Positions 11,201-25,281 of a stretch of 64,000 nt of DNA are shown piece by piece (the first letter of the stretch is position 1; each line of letters starts with the position of its first letter). A model generated the notes under the pieces. That model was given only the letters and a program-made list of their open reading frames with translations, was not told where the DNA came from and made no database searches. The translations under genes were made by a program, and so were the position numbers. Origin of the DNA: Coturnix japonica (Eukaryota; Chordata; Aves; Galliformes; Phasianidae); NCBI RefSeq assembly GCF_001577835.2, contig NC_029516.1:63510534-63574533 (forward strand). The letters are read 5' to 3'.

Positions 11201-14200
11201 ACATGCTCCTCATCAGAATTATAGCATTATAACTAAGCTGAGTTGACCCATCAGTGGTGACCTCCATTAACATACTTTCAGCTGTAGACTTTATAAACCT
11301 CTTAAGGCATCTTAAAGACAGCATCAGTGTAAAGGTTTTTTGGATTATCTTTTCCATGGAGTGGACAGTTCTTGGAGTATGGTTAAGGGCTAGCTTTCAT
11401 AGCTTACACATTCCTAACAGATGTTTTATAAGATGAGATTGCTTGTACTTGACAACAGGAACAAGTCCTATATTTAATATTTCCTCTTTGAAAAAGTTCT
11501 TTGGCCAGATTAATAGGAACAGAACTGTAGCACATGCTGGAGGAAGACTGGAGGGCTGCCTGGTGTTAAGGCAACAGAGGAAGTAGTCTGCTACCTACAA
11601 AGCATAAAAGGTGAAAGAAAATGTTTACCAATGATATAAGATGCGTAAAACACCACACACAACATATGCACAGTGACCTGCTTCAACATATAAAAAATAG
11701 GGGACATTCAAGCACAAGCAGGAGTATAGATATTAGCAGTCCTAATACCTGGAAGATGGTAGTCCTGGTAACGTAAGTCCAGTTGGTGTCACCTTCTTCC
11801 AAGAGTTGCTGCAATGAGTCACCATAAGACATCAGCTAATGAGTCTTGAGCAGGTGCTTCTGCTTGTACAGCCATCTGAGGTCATGGGGAGTCAGCTGGC
11901 TGACCACAACAAACTTCATAAGCTAGACAAGTGTCTACAAAACAATGTTCTGTAGATCAGTTTGTTTCCAGGCTTCTCTGTCTTGCCTTCTGACCTTCAT
12001 CCTGTCCCATGTATAGCTAGACTTGTCATTATCCCAGCTTCCTGGCTTCTTCCATGCACCTGTACGCCTTTTCTTTGTGAAAAGGCATATGGATGTCAAA
12101 TACCTCTTTAAAAATAACCTCTTGTGCTGGTATAACAGTTAGAAGTGGGAACTTTAACTTCAGCTGGTCCCTTGTATGGCTATGGTCAGAGAGATCAGCC
12201 AAAACTGAATTAACTGCTCAGTAACAGCTAGTGGACATGGATTGAGACAAATTGTATTCATCTCTGTGGCAACTGATCATGACTGAATCTTGTTATTTCC
12301 AGATGTTACATCTTGCTGTTTGAGACCAGGCTTTCTCTAGAAGGAACACGGAACAGCATTCTCTTGATACTTCAAAAGGCTGAAAAATATAAGCAGACAC
12401 CAAGGCTAGTATGTGTCTGAGCATGCATGTGCCTACTTAGTTAAAGCATTTATACTTACAATCCCAGCTTTGTCACACAAAACTTAAATGGGTATTTGAA
12501 TACCCAGAAAGAATTAATCTATGATTGAGTAACATCTTAGTCTACAGAACTGTGAAGGACCTATAGATGTATTTCAGTACTTATGTTGTTAGTACTCCTA
12601 TAGATATATTAATTTCTGTGGCACCATGGCGATAGGCAAAGCTATATGGAAGTCTTCTCTGAGTGAGGAGAATGACAGCTTATCCTGACAATAAACTGAA
12701 ACTTCCTGTACACAAAGCATGATTATCTAACTGAACTTTGAAATGCACCCATAAAATCATGCAAAGCTTCTAGTTTTTCTTGGCAAATATGATACAAGAT
12801 AAAGATGAAAACTACCCAGTCTGGTGTTTTTGTTTTCTAAATAAACAGAACTTGTGTTTATGTTGATCTTGGCAACAAATAAGGTTAAAAGAGGTAACAT
12901 TGCTTAACTACCTATGCTTTTTCTTTCTTCTAGTCTTCCAGTTAATGTTCACTTGTACTACTGAGTAGCTGGGGGGAAGAAAAGTAATGGTGTTATTTCT
13001 TACCTACTTTAAAATTAGCTTCCCCTTTCCATGAACGTGGAGAAATTTTGCTGAGGCAGGAAAAAGCTGTTCTTGTGCTAGCAGAGTATGAAGTGTAAGA
13101 ATTTGCTGTAGGAAAGGGTGTGTTCTTCCTGGCACGTGTTGCTGTCTTTACAAGTTCCTTTGCCCTTGCTGTGTTTCTTGGGAGTAATCAGTACCATCTT
13201 AACCTAGCGTGCAGAGATGCACAGCCAATTTGAGAGCTGACAAAGAAGCGGTTAATCTAGCTACCAGGACTGTGTTGTCTACTCTGAATGTTATCTTTGG
13301 TTGAAATGAGAATCACGGTTCAGCTGTAGATGTGAAGGGTTTTGGTCTGTGTTTCACCTATGGGGCTGAGTGGGAAGTCATTGGCCTGCCGACTGCAGAC
13401 AGAATGCTTTCTTGAAGAGTGGGAATAGAAATACAGAATTTTCTTATCCAGAGCTTGACTTTCACTTAGACTAAACTTTTTTCTTTGCTTTTAAAATTGA
13501 CTGAAGCAAATACCTTGTTCTTGGCTTATCAAAACCATTCTGTAGTATTATTTGGCTAGGGGAAGGATGGTCATTATATTTACTCCTATTTCTGGAGTAG
13601 CGTCATTCATTCCATGTGACAAGTCAGGGCCGGATCTATCAATAGGGTAAAGTTGAAGTTAGGAATTTATCTGAATATACCAGTTGGAAATTAAGATCAG
13701 AGTCCAATTGTTTCACAACATAACTGACATATCACTCCACAGCCAAATTTCCTTCAGCAACTTGACATTTGGCAGCTGGGGAGGGATGGAGGAGAAACAC
13801 AGTGACCTAGATTAGTCAACAAAAATAGATTATGGGAGAGAAGAAGGAGCGTGACTTTTTGATATATGGAAAAGAATTTAAGGCATGAGATGATGGTGGA
13901 ACTTACTGTTGTATGTGACTTGAGATCACTAAATTTTAAGCAGCGTGGTCTACAGTATTACAGAAGTATATAGAAATATATCTGAACATGAGGGGGTTAA
14001 ACAGCAGATTTGTGGGTAGAAGGGAGGAATAGATGAAAAAAATCCAATTTTTTTTCCTCAGCTTTTTTTTTTGTTGTTGTTGTTGTTCCAGACGCTTCTG
14101 AAGGAATGAAGAAGATAGCTATCTGGTTTCAATGGCATGTTTTTTTAAAAGTGAAAAATGGCAGAAGAGGTAAATGTTAGTCAATTCTCATGCCAGGCAC

Positions 14201-14916
14201 AGCTGAATCACACACTAACCAACTCTGAATGGCTGAATTGTCACTGATCTTATTTACATGCACAAATGAAGATCGAGAGGTTTGAAAGTTCAGCTAACGT
14301 ATCAATAGTTAATAATCAGTTTATAGAGTTCTGACTAAATAAAAGACAGCTCAACTTCATGGAAATGTGACAGCTGCAGCAGAATTACCTTTACACTTAT
14401 ACTTAACTTCAGCAACCACTTTGCTTTCAGTAAGGTAAAATATTTCATTTAAGCCTGTTCTAGTTGCATATTAATATTGTTTTTTCATACAATTTAACAT
14501 GATTGACTTGGACATGGAAAAATAACAAATGTACAGTGGCAGTGTACAAGCACTTTTTCTTGAGAAACAGCAACAAAAACATCTGTAGCAGACAGCACTG
14601 ACCTTTTTTGTTTAATAAAAAAACACCTCTAAAATGAATGTTATGCATATAGAAAATCAAATGCCTGGATCAGCTACATGTATTAGTTTCAGAACAATTA
14701 ATTTAACAGGGAAATGAAATGCTTGTATTTTAACAGATGTGTCTTAGAATGGTCTGTAAATTAAAAAGCTTTGGTCTGTGTTAAATGAGACCTTCAGCAT
14801 TTTCCTGTGGAGGCCAATAGTCTTTCTGATAGTACAGGCTCTGCTACATTGTTTATGCAAATTTTCTCTAGTCAAAGAAGTGGCCTTCACTATAACTGTG
14901 ACAATAAATACCTAAG
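8284..14916. other. Intergenic, nothing firm recognised
   Basis: AT-rich sequence with poly-T runs (9908-9927) and a T-rich tract with (TTG)n (about 14048-14090). A minus-strand open frame of 99 codons at 10756-11055 and weak open stretches up to about 12000 were read in all frames without a family I could name. They may be a very old retrocopy or chance. Confidence 0.5.
14048..14090. repeat. T-rich tract with (TTG)n
   Basis: T runs followed by repeated TTG units. A simple sequence repeat with no sign of a linked gene. Confidence 0.85.
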
Positions 14917-16090
14917 TTGTTCAGACACTAATGCCTCCTATTTACTTCCTTGGAAATGAGAACAGATACAAAGAGCACAATAACGCTATTTGATAGAGCA
15001 CATTCTCAGCTACAAAACACTATTTTCCAACACAGTCACCACCATAAACTATGCATTTTCACCAGTGATGAACAAGAGCCTGTATGCTGTGCTTGTAAAA
15101 AATCTGCACCAGCGAAGGTGACCCACTGTTTCACAGCTGCTTTGATGGCGTTGTTTCTAGGAAAATGCTGCCCATGCAGTCCATCTTTCATCAGCCTGAA
15201 CAGATGGAAGGTACCAAATCCAGACTATACAGTGGGTGTGGTAGGACAGTCCAACCAAGATCAGCAATGTGCTCCATGGTCTTCAGACTGGCATGGGACC
15301 TGGCACTATCTTGTTACAAGACAGCTTCTCCTTCTCTGGCTTGACTCTGGAAGTTTGAACCTTCAGCTCTGACAGCATTATGATGTAGCAGTCAGATTTG
15401 ATGGTTTGTCCAGGTTCCAGGAAATCCAAAAGTATAACCCCTTTTCTATCTCAAAAGACAGTGTACATTACTTCATCTGCTAAGGGCTGAATCTTGATGT
15501 TTTTATTCAATGCAGAATTTACATGTTGCAGCTCCACTGACTGCAACTTTGACTCCAGCTTGTAGTGGTGACACTACATCTAATCAACAGTAATTATGCT
15601 GTTCAGTACGCCTTGACAAACTTGTGTAAGACGTTCTTTCCTGTGTGAGTATTCATGAGACACACTTGGTACAAACTTTGCAATATTCCACCATCATTTT
15701 CAATACATTGAAGCTGATATTCAGCTCTGTGCACAGTTCTGTGCTTGGCTGCCTAGAATGTGCCTTTTCTTTCACCCCACTGTTGCCACTTCTGAATGTA
15801 CCACCCACTCGCTGCCTTATGGGCTCACATCTACTGTTTGGTATTCGTAAATGTTAAGCAAGTGTCGATGAATGTCAATGGGTGCCATTTTTTATGCATA
15901 GAGGAGTTCAGTGACACACCTTTGCTTCTTCTGCACTTCCATGTCAGACACCATTTTGTCAGACTGCCCCTTTGCTTCTATCTGTCACGTGGAAACAAAA
16001 TATACTGGGATATTGGCTGGAAGGTTCAACCCCTACTGCCAAAGAGCCAACATAATAAAATAAGAGGCATTACTTTTGGAGCATCCTTTG
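14917..16090 (-). mobile_element. Galluhop-like mariner DNA transposon, decayed
   Basis: Near full-length mariner on the minus strand. Its ends are inverted: CTAATGCCTCCTATTTA near 14930 faces GGAGCA and TAAGAGGCATTACTTT near 16060, i.e. TGCTCCAAAAGTAATGCCTC on the minus strand. This closely resembles the chicken Galluhop terminus as I remember it. The transposase reads leftward from ATG 15954 (MVSDMEVQKKQRCVTELL, then PIDIHRHLL) to about 15010. Catalytic Asp regions: the first as IITVD near 15590; the second as QDSARSH near 15310; the third, which should follow LPHPLYSLDL, seems lost in a small deletion before HLFRLMKDGL. KAAVKQWVTFAGADF is still readable. Many frame changes and stops make it inactive. 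Outer limits are good to about 10 bases. Confidence 0.9.
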
Positions 16091-19000
16091 TATTAATGAC
16101 TAGAGGGGGCAAAAGTCCATCTTCCAATTGTCATCCTACATGCTCTGAAATCCTTTTTCAATTTGTTCAGCTGTGTTACTTACAAGATTGTTGCACAACA
16201 GCGTGAGAAGTGGCAAGCCCAGACAAATGCTTGCTTTGTCGAAAGATTAGTTGTTTTACTCTCTCTTCACCATCATTTTTTCATTCTTGTCATGTGAAAC
16301 CCAGGCCTTAATCTTCCAAAGCCTTATGCTTGTACTTAAAGGATATGTTCCAGAATCCTTTGTCAAATGAAAGACTTCCCCTAACTTATTATAGGATTGC
16401 AGAGTGAGTTTGAGTACAATGAGAAATTCCTCCTCATACAACTGCTGCAAAATTGCTGAGGGGGTTGCACTGGCCCAAGCACGCTAATCGTGGGCAGTGG
16501 ACATTGGGTGACTTCTCCTTGTACATGTAGGAGAGAACTGTTGTGATTAAGCATTCCTGCTCTCACAGTCTGCCCGTCTTGTTTATTCTTCTTTGCTGTT
16601 CTTCTTCCCGGTCAGGTGGAGCTACAGCCCCTTTCTCTTAAGTCGCAATGACAAAAGAGAGATGGTAGTCTTTGTCACACCTCTCTCCACCTTTCAAGCC
16701 ACATAACTACATGCAGTCCATTTTCTAGTTATCTCTGGTCCTCAAATGATGTTCTAGCAGACTTACCACATAGGTGTAAGTCATCTGTCAGCTAATTGTT
16801 GCTGTCATATTTTATGGGTATAGAACGACATTTAGCTTGCAGATACAATTTTTATACCACTTTTCCCAGTGAAAAACATCACTGAAGCACAGGAAGCCCT
16901 ATTCAAAGTAAAGGTTTTACTCCAGCAGAGCTGTTTTTCAAAATTACATGCAAGTTCACTGGATTTGAAGAATGTGCTGATTTACAGCAGTGCAAGTTTT
17001 AGACCTGGTATTTATTTTAACTGTAATAACAACAGATAGGTAACTGATTTATAATGGCACTCAAACACCTAATGACGTTGGAAGTCTATAGTAAAATTGT
17101 TACTGATTGTGTACTTCTGTAGGATTCCTGGCTAAGCTGGGAACATATAAGTTTCTCAGTTTCTGCTGTGCGTATCATCTGCCTACTGAACAGCTAAACA
17201 ATTAGATATTATCTAATGTCAGCTAGATTAAAATGAAATTATTACATCTGCAATAGGAGTGGGGTGTACTGGCTGTTTCAGTTGCTAACTTGAAAACCTT
17301 GATCCCCTGGGATAAAATCTACAGTCCCGAATTTAGGCTATACTTAAATTCCATATGCAACAAGTGGGAAGAATTGTGAATTCTTCCAAATGGAATTTAC
17401 AGTAACCAGGACTCTGCACAGTTAACAGCCTAAAGTAACTGATAAGAGAATGTGAGGACGGATGTTTAATTTAAGCCAGTGAGATACATAGCTTAGATGC
17501 ATTCCACACTGAGTTTAAATAACATATTTCCTCTGTAAACAAGTAGAAAAAGCTCTCTATTCCTGATAAGCAAAGTTATAGGATGAAGAGCCTTGCCCAT
17601 CACCATCCTTACACCAATTCAGTGATTAAAATGAAGTCTGAAGCTGGAGAAAGTCATTTTGGTCCACTTCTCTAACATCTCTTTGGCCCACAGATGAAGC
17701 TGTAGCCAGCTCTGATATTTTCATCTACTTTCTCTAATGGTATTCTCCACTGGTTGCTCCAAACTTCCAGATCTTCAGCTTACTTCAGGATCCTCTGAAA
17801 CCTTTTGGGAAAAGGCTGACTCAGAACTGCTTTTTTCATCCTCATATTTAGGAAAACTACAAACTAACAAGCTGCAGTATTAAACTAGGTCATGATGTAT
17901 GTACACAGTATGATCATCTAACTTCTCTGCAACACTAGGATAGCTTAAAATCCTACCCTATGTATACAGCATAGTTGTTCATCTCAGAAAGGCTGCTAAG
18001 CACTTCATTGCATGCATTGTGTGTTGCATGCATTGTGCATCACATGCACCTAGGCTGCCTCCAGCCTCAGTTTCCTTCCCCCTGATATCTGCAAGGAATG
18101 CTCTCTTGTTCTGCTTTTTCTTGTACGGCTCTTTCCCCAAGTCAACTTGCTTGCAAAAACAGCAAGAAATCTTGACCACAGTGAGCCTGTGGGTTTAGCT
18201 GTAAAGGAGCAGAACTGCTTAGGTTGAGAAACGTCCCAGAGGAGAACCAGTTATTTCTTGGCACAGTAGTTCTTCCAGTCAGTCAGCTGTACACAGATGT
18301 TTGTACAAGAGCAGCAAAGAGCAATGACTTCTCAAGTTGGTATTGCAGTCCAAAAGCTCAGTATTTAATGTACTGAAAGACTAAAATTGTCTGAACTCCT
18401 TTGGGTAATCTTCTGTGGTGCTTTGCAATCTCTGCTCCCATTATGCTCTCATTATATGGTTGTGTCGACCAGTTATTTGCAAGGTACAACTGTTTGGTAT
18501 CCATTTCTTCCCTTCTCCGACTGAAAGAAATACAGACATTTCAAGTCTTTGATATTTAAAGAATCAAGGGACTACTATAGTAAGCAGCTGCATTTGTACA
18601 GTGTTTATGTTTATCCCACCCACATACTCTGCTGACAGCATCTTCACCTATGCTCATCTCCTTAATCCTCTCTCCAGAATTTCTTACCACATTTTCAAAT
18701 GTTAAGAAAGGGGCTAATGCACAATAAGCAGCTTACTGGTTACTAATTATACTGGTTCCTATTTATACAAGCAATAATTTCCTTTTATCACAAATGCTAG
18801 TTCCACCGTTTTCTATTTTCATCTTTCAGTGCTGTGTGAAGGATCAGCTGTTTCTGTAGCCAATTTCTGTACAGAATGGAAACCTCTGTAAGTAAGTGAA
18901 TACAAAATAATATAAAATAATCTTAACATAAATTATCTTGAAATGCATCATAACTCTCAGGATGTTTTCTGCTGGATAAATTATTTATTATCTACATATC

Positions 19001-22000
19001 TATCTCTAGAGCAATTTCCTGAATACTACTGGTCCTAGAGTTGGGAAGACAAGACCTAATCTTTTGAGCAATAACAGGTTTGGAGTCTGTTCTTAGGTCA
19101 AGACCATAGAAGAGCTGTGACACTGTCTCAGCAGTTGTTGTAAGATGATGATTATTAGGTCTTTTTATGACAAGATAATGAGGTTTCTAAGTCACAAAAT
19201 TATTTGCCACATGGCAGTAAACATGTATAGTAATAGCTAGAATTGTTACTGAAAACTACTGTTAATGTAGAAATGACGCAGTTTAAAAGAGAAAGCATAA
19301 TTCTAGTAACTCCATTACAAGCAAAAAATGGAACTTGTGCTCTGCAAGACAAGATTTGAACAATCTAACTCGAGTGGAGGTCTGAATTTTCCCTTGAGTT
19401 TGTTAGCCATACCCAATTTTATTGCCTTCAGTCTTAAAAATTCCTAGTCCTTTAAAAATAACTAATCAGGAAAGCAAAGGTTGCAAATCAGCAGTGGGCA
19501 CAGTCACTGCTCTTTCTCATTAGGATATGTAGGATATATAAAGCAGCAAGTGGTCTTTTGCAATAGACTATTGCCACATACAAATCAGGCCACAAGGTTA
19601 GGAAACAAAAATGCTGTGAAAATCCAGCAGGCCAGTTTTTGACCATATTAATGTGAAATAGCATTAAGCCACTTGTTCTGTGTAATAATTATGAAATTAT
19701 GAAGAATAAAGGCAACAGCTGTGGTGTCAGGCTGGAGAAGCAAATTGCTACTCTCAAGATTTATTTATTTAACCTTGAGGATGAAAAACAGATCACACAA
19801 ATGAATTCAAGATATGAGAGGTTCCAGCCACTCTCCTAATGTGCAAATATGGACATTTTTAACTGATTTTTATTCATTCACTGTTGAAATTCCTTTAGCA
19901 TGAGGAGGATAGTTGTACTTTTGATTATAACCAGCTCTTGATTACTGGTGAGTGGGTTCCATGTGCTGCAGATTAACTAGACTCTTGCTAGCAGCATAGT
20001 GATGCAGAGTACGTGATAGCATGTGTCACTTGCATCATATCTAAAATCTGTTCTGTTCTTTACAGAGACCTGCTGACAAACAAGCTAGTCAAAGGCAAAT
20101 GTGCCAAATGTTTTGTTACTTAGCACATTTTTTGTAAACTGAATTCAAACAAACCACTACATTTTCTCTTCCCACATCAGCTTTAGTGAAGGTTGGTGGT
20201 AGAAGGAGCATTTCAACAGACAGTGTATTTAGATAAACCTACCTCAGAAGATTTCCTATCTGTTTCGAGATTCAACAATAGTTATAAAATAGCTTCCTTG
20301 TAACCAACCAAAGTAACCAAATAAAGTTCTTCTAATACAGCTTCCAGAATTGGTATTCAATTTTCCAAGAACACACAACATTAGATATGAAATTTATCAA
20401 AGCTGGCTCTTTTATCCTCATGCTTCAGTCATTACTGGGAAAACAGGAGTCCATCTCTACAGAATGACTTAGTGTTGGATCCTAGTAAAAGGTATGTGAA
20501 ATTGCTGTTTTATTTTCTCAGGTGAATTGCATGCTGTTAGGTTTTGTTTGTTTTTTTTTTTTTCCCTTAAAAATGATTATGACAGAAACCCACAGAAAAC
20601 CCCAGAGATAGCTTTACCCACTGATGGATTTTTGCATTGCTTCTGTCATATAAATTTTTATGATTACTTTCCCATTGCCTAAACCAGTGTCTGTTAGTCC
20701 ATTGCCAAATAAAACTCAGAACAGGTCTCTCAGTTTAGTTCAAAGCATACATTAGAACTAGGAAGTGAAGCTTGGAAGCTGCACTGAATCTGCTTAGAAA
20801 CCATCAGCATCTACTGTTAGCTGAGTACAAACCAATTTTTGAGAATATATGCTGAAATTTGTGTAGGTTTATTACTAAAATAGCTTAGGAATATATTTAC
20901 CAAAACATTAACCCAAACTCTAAACATTTTCTCCGAGACTAGCAAGGTCAGACCCAAGTCAAAAGCAGGTCAGTATCTTTCAATAAAATGACCTACTTTA
21001 AATCTCTTGCCAACGAAACCTGAGCAGTTAACCTGAGACCTCTGCAAGCCTAATGGGCCATGTGAACAGAAAAATATTGCCATAAACTATGTCTGTTGGT
21101 CAAAACAGCTGTTTTAGGAAGATCTGGAATCCAGTTATTGGCCAAGAATTATGTTTATGCCAAATGCAGTTTCTCTGCAAAGGCTAATATAGTAGAGGGT
21201 AATTCAGCCAGTGCTGCAAATAGATGAAAAACTATAACAGGCTATTTTCAGAAAAGCGTAAATAACATTCTCAGTCCTTGCTCTCCAGAAATATATCTTG
21301 TGGCAGAAGCCAGTAAGCAGAGCAGCAGTATGCATGTGGAGCCTTGGCACAAGGAATATAATGGGATTCCTTTCCAGGTTATGATTAGTATTTGTCCTTA
21401 GCTCACCTCCCTCTTTAAAGCAACACTCTCTTGTCCTGGCCCTGTGGTTCCTCATGCATTTTTAATAGCCAAGGCTTTGGTCTTCTGACCTCCAATTTAG
21501 AAGATAGTGCTGAAATAGTAGTAGGATGTGCCCAAATAACACAGGTTGACTTGAGATGTGAGATCCATTTGTTACTGATTATACTTAAGTCCTCTGACAG
21601 ATTGGCATATTCAGGGTACATAAATGAGAGTTATGGAATAACAAAGAGACCAGAGCTCATACTCTTTCTCCCCTCAAGATCTCAGGCCTGATTACTTGTC
21701 ACCTGTCCAGTAGCACTCCTTTGTTGCCTCCTACTTATGCTTTGTTCTGTGTGGTTCCTCTATCTACAAATAATATACCTTCAGTAAACTTAGTACTTCA
21801 GTGTTATCTTTCTTCTAAGTAGTGGTAAGTACTGTAGGAATACATTTTTTTTTACAATGGATTTAGTCTGTCTCTTAGGAAAATGGCACACCTAAATCAT
21901 AATTAGGATTGTCGCTAAATGGAAAGGATTAAGGGAGAAGTTTTCAGTGGCTACATAATGGACAGATGGCACGCCTGCTGAATTTACATGCCAAGCACTG

Positions 22001-24683
22001 GGCTGGGTTGGCAGCTGTAAACAGTTGTTTAATCTGCATGCACATTTCCTGGTAGTTTGTACTCCATCAAACTACACTAAATTTCTATTACTTTGCCTGA
22101 GGCCTTACTTCATTTCCCTGTACTTACTGAAAATATGGCTATGGAGTGGATTCAGTAAAGGATTTATGATGCCTGCATCACCAATCGCAGCATAGTATAT
22201 GTAGTGATATGTGAGATAAAATTGAAATTGCATACTGTACAACTGCAGTAAGGTTAATTGGCAGGGCTTGTGAAGAGGTTGCATCAGTTTTCTCAGATGG
22301 CCCAGTTTTCTGAGCTAGCTTATAGGGTTTTTATCCTAAAAAGCTATGAGATTCAGAGCAGATAAACCCATATCTGGAATTAAATGAATAAACCTTATGG
22401 GAACAACAACAACAAAGGATTTGAGCAGGTTTTGATAGGAAGAACAATTATCTCTATAGGCCTGGAGATAAAAGGGAGATGAGATAGGGCAAGTGATTAG
22501 CCAAAGGTTCAGTGTGTTAAACAAATCTACCTTTTTGATGAGGCAGCTGGTTTTCCAGGCAAGGGAAATAGAATCCATCCCATCTACATGTACCACTGGT
22601 GATATTTTGAATGAGAAGCTGTTTACAAAGCTGGAGATGATATAGTGAAGAAATTATAAGATCTGTTACTGAGCAGTCAAAGGAGATAAAAACTGGTGCT
22701 GAAAAAAAAGAATAGGCATATGCAAGAGGAAGGAGTACTTGTGTAGAGAAAACGTGATGTTGTGTAAGGAGAAAAATATTTCTAAAAGATAATAAAGTAA
22801 AATAAATATAAGCACCCCAAAAATAGCAACAACAACAAAAAATCATCAAATAAAAAAAAAAATTAAGCTGAGATGAGGAAGGATTTGATGTATTAGTTGA
22901 CCATATAATTAATCAGAATTAGATTCAGCTTCCCTAGCAACAACTGTAACTGTAAGGCTCTAGGGGTTCTCTGTCTGGTTACAGGACTGGTCAGGGCACA
23001 TTTGCATCACCTGTCTCATGACAGAAGGCTGGAGGAGCCCAGCTACATGAGTGTCACAGATGAGGACTGACAGAGAACCAGGCTCATCACTCCATCACTG
23101 TCAGTGAAAGAAAGAGTTGCTAAAGTAAAAGAACAGAGAACAAGAATAGATCTTTATGAATGGCTGTGTATCACTGTATGGTAGAAATGCAAAGACTCCT
23201 ATTAAAGAAATGAGGTCCAGGAACAGGCTTGTAGTGACAGCTTAGGGCTAAAAAATAATTTATAAAACGGAGTTGATCTCTATCTGCAAAATTGAGATTA
23301 GCACTGGAAAGTCTCTTGATGGAATAATTAATGGAATCCCTTGCTCCCCTGCTACTTAACTGGCTCTCGCTGTCCAGTTTCTGCAGCTGGTCAGAGCTGT
23401 CCCTCTCTGAGCACTTCAGTGCCTCTTTTTCAAAAGCATGGATTAAGAAATGGTACTTTCTTGCATGTAAGCTCTGAGTAATTAGTGTGAGAGCACAAGT
23501 GGATAGAGTACAAAAAAACCAAAACAAAACAAAAAAACAAAAAACCAAACCAACAAAACAAACAAACAAACAAACAAACAAACAGATGAGATGGCTCGCT
23601 CTTTTAGAAGAAAATGGGGAGGAAAAACTGTTCATCCACTTTTAAGTTTAGGAAGTGTAGGATGTGGATCCCTCTCCATTTTCATCTCCTTCCTTCTCCG
23701 TGAGTTGAATGAAGAGAAGCACCAGAACAACAGGTAGGATTGGGTTGAGGACACTCTCTGCTCTGCCTATGGAAGTGTTGAGATGATGAATGAATGGAAA
23801 TGCATAGCCCAAGCAGATGCAGGTGGCTGGAGAGCTGTTAGGGACAGGGAAACTGAAAATATGGCCCAGTGCTTATGGCGTTCATTTAGAGATAAAATTC
23901 AGACTTCCTCATGACAGCATGTATTTTGTCCAAGGATTATTCAAGATCTTGCTGGTGAAACTACCTTGTGACTTTTCAGAATTGGCTTCAAGCCCACTCA
24001 GGTGGAAAAACAGCTTGAATCCTGCTCTGTCTTCCTGGCAGTGTGCCCTGCAAATAAATTGCACAACACAGCCTCCCCTAGGTGTGTTTTTGAAAGTGTG
24101 TGCTCCTCTCTGTCTCTTTTGAGATGTTAGGATGGTGCATACAGGTGGCTGAATGGGTTTCCAGCAGCCCTGACAGGCAATTAAATCCTAAAGGGTTTCA
24201 GATTCTGCTCTGTTTTTCCTACAGCACAGCTCTGGGGATTTCATTGTGAATTCCCTGGAATTGGAGATGGATGGGGGTCACATACAACTACTGGTTCCTC
24301 TTACACTGTGAGAGGAAACTGGCACCTTTTTTCCATGGAGATAAATTCTGCCCCCAGATGCTTTTGAGATTTCCAGAGCACTTGAGCACAGAAGCATTTA
24401 GAGCACCTCTCAGGCGTGCAATGCAACTCTCCACAGGAATATCTGAGCTAGCAGCGAAGAAAACACCCTACAGACCTGAAAGTGTGATGGTATTGCTACA
24501 CCAGTGTTGGCAGGAGTCTGGGCGTGCTGATTCAAGGATAGCACCTTCTTAATCAGGGCCATGAGATAGATTACATAGCCATGAGACAGCTCTTCCACAG
24601 CACTGCACTGGCAAATGGGTCTGCTCCCTGATGAGTTACTGGGGTGACACTACGCAGACCCCATTGCAGGTGGTTATGGGAGG
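16091..24683. other. Intergenic, nothing recognised apart from simple repeats
   Basis: About 8.6 kb of AT-rich DNA. It contains a small tandem repeat GCATGCATTGTG at about 18010-18045 and an (AAAC)n array at 23511-23584. No PNPLA5-like exon (GASAG, DGG-SDN) was seen on either strand. Open frames at 16256-16566, 21204-21691, 22336-22849 and 23171-23635 have no recognisable similarity. Confidence 0.55.
23511..23584. repeat. (AAAC)n / A-rich microsatellite
   Basis: Runs of AAAAC grading into a clean AAAC tandem array. It explains the Phe/Cys/Val-rich open frame on the opposite strand. Confidence 0.93.
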
Positions 24684-24778
24684 GCATGGGTTGGTGGGTG
24701 GTGGGTCTTGATAGGTCAGGTGGGTGGTTGGACTTTGTGATCTTGAAAGGTCCTTTCCAACCTAATGATTCTATGATG
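24684..24778 (+). repeat. CR1 LINE 3' end
   Basis: CR1 tail with GGTGGTTGGACTTTGTGATC, GGTCCTTTCCAACCTAATG and the terminal ATTCTATGAT. It lies about 600 bases upstream of the PNPLA3 start. Confidence 0.92.
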
Positions 24779-25275
24779 TATTATTCATCTATAGTCAATC
24801 GGTACTGCTGTGCTACAGAGCTTCTGGAGGTGTTCAGGCACGTGGAGATGCCTGGCTCCTGCTGGTTGCTTGGGCTTTGGATGAATTGAGCTGCTCTCCT
24901 TATACTTGTTTGTACAGTGTCATGTGATGCTGTTTCAAATCATCATATGTACAAAATTATCTTTTCAGCCTCGGATAATGGGAAAACAGCTACATCTGCA
25001 CTTTCTACCCCAAGCACGGGGTCAGAAGGCTGAGACATACAAAGCTGAGAGTTTCCCACCGAGCTACATTGTACCGACCGGTATCTCCCCCCTCACCTGC
25101 ACACCAAAGGGCGCGGGGCCTCGAGCGGCCTCCCGGCCTCAGCGTGCCGCAGCCGCGCCCCGGGGCGGGGCCTCCTCTGAGGTCGCCCGCGGGTTGGCTG
25201 TGCCGCCTTGTGCCATCGCGACGCGGCGAGGAGCGGCGGGCGATTGGCGGGCGGGCGACACTGGGCGCGGCCGCC

Positions 25276-25281
25276 ATGTAA
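25276..25281 (+). promoter_or_regulatory. Start-stop uORF (ATGTAA) in likely PNPLA3 leader
   Basis: GCCGCCATGTAA: a start codon in optimal context followed at once by a stop, 89 bases before the PNPLA3 ATG. It is the only ATG between about 25060 and the main start. If the transcript begins upstream of it, ribosomes would initiate and terminate there, which would damp or regulate PNPLA3 translation. Presence in the mRNA is inferred. Confidence 0.5.

Noticed and set aside
10756-12000. Minus-strand open stretches (99 codons at 10756-11055, and pieces up to about 12000) that look protein-like
   Set aside because: Read in all frames; stops and frame changes are frequent and I could not match them to any family. 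A very old retrocopy is possible but not supportable.
23171-23635. 154-codon minus-strand frame with a hydrophobic FVCLF-type segment
   Set aside because: The hydrophobic part is the translation of the (AAAC)n microsatellite.
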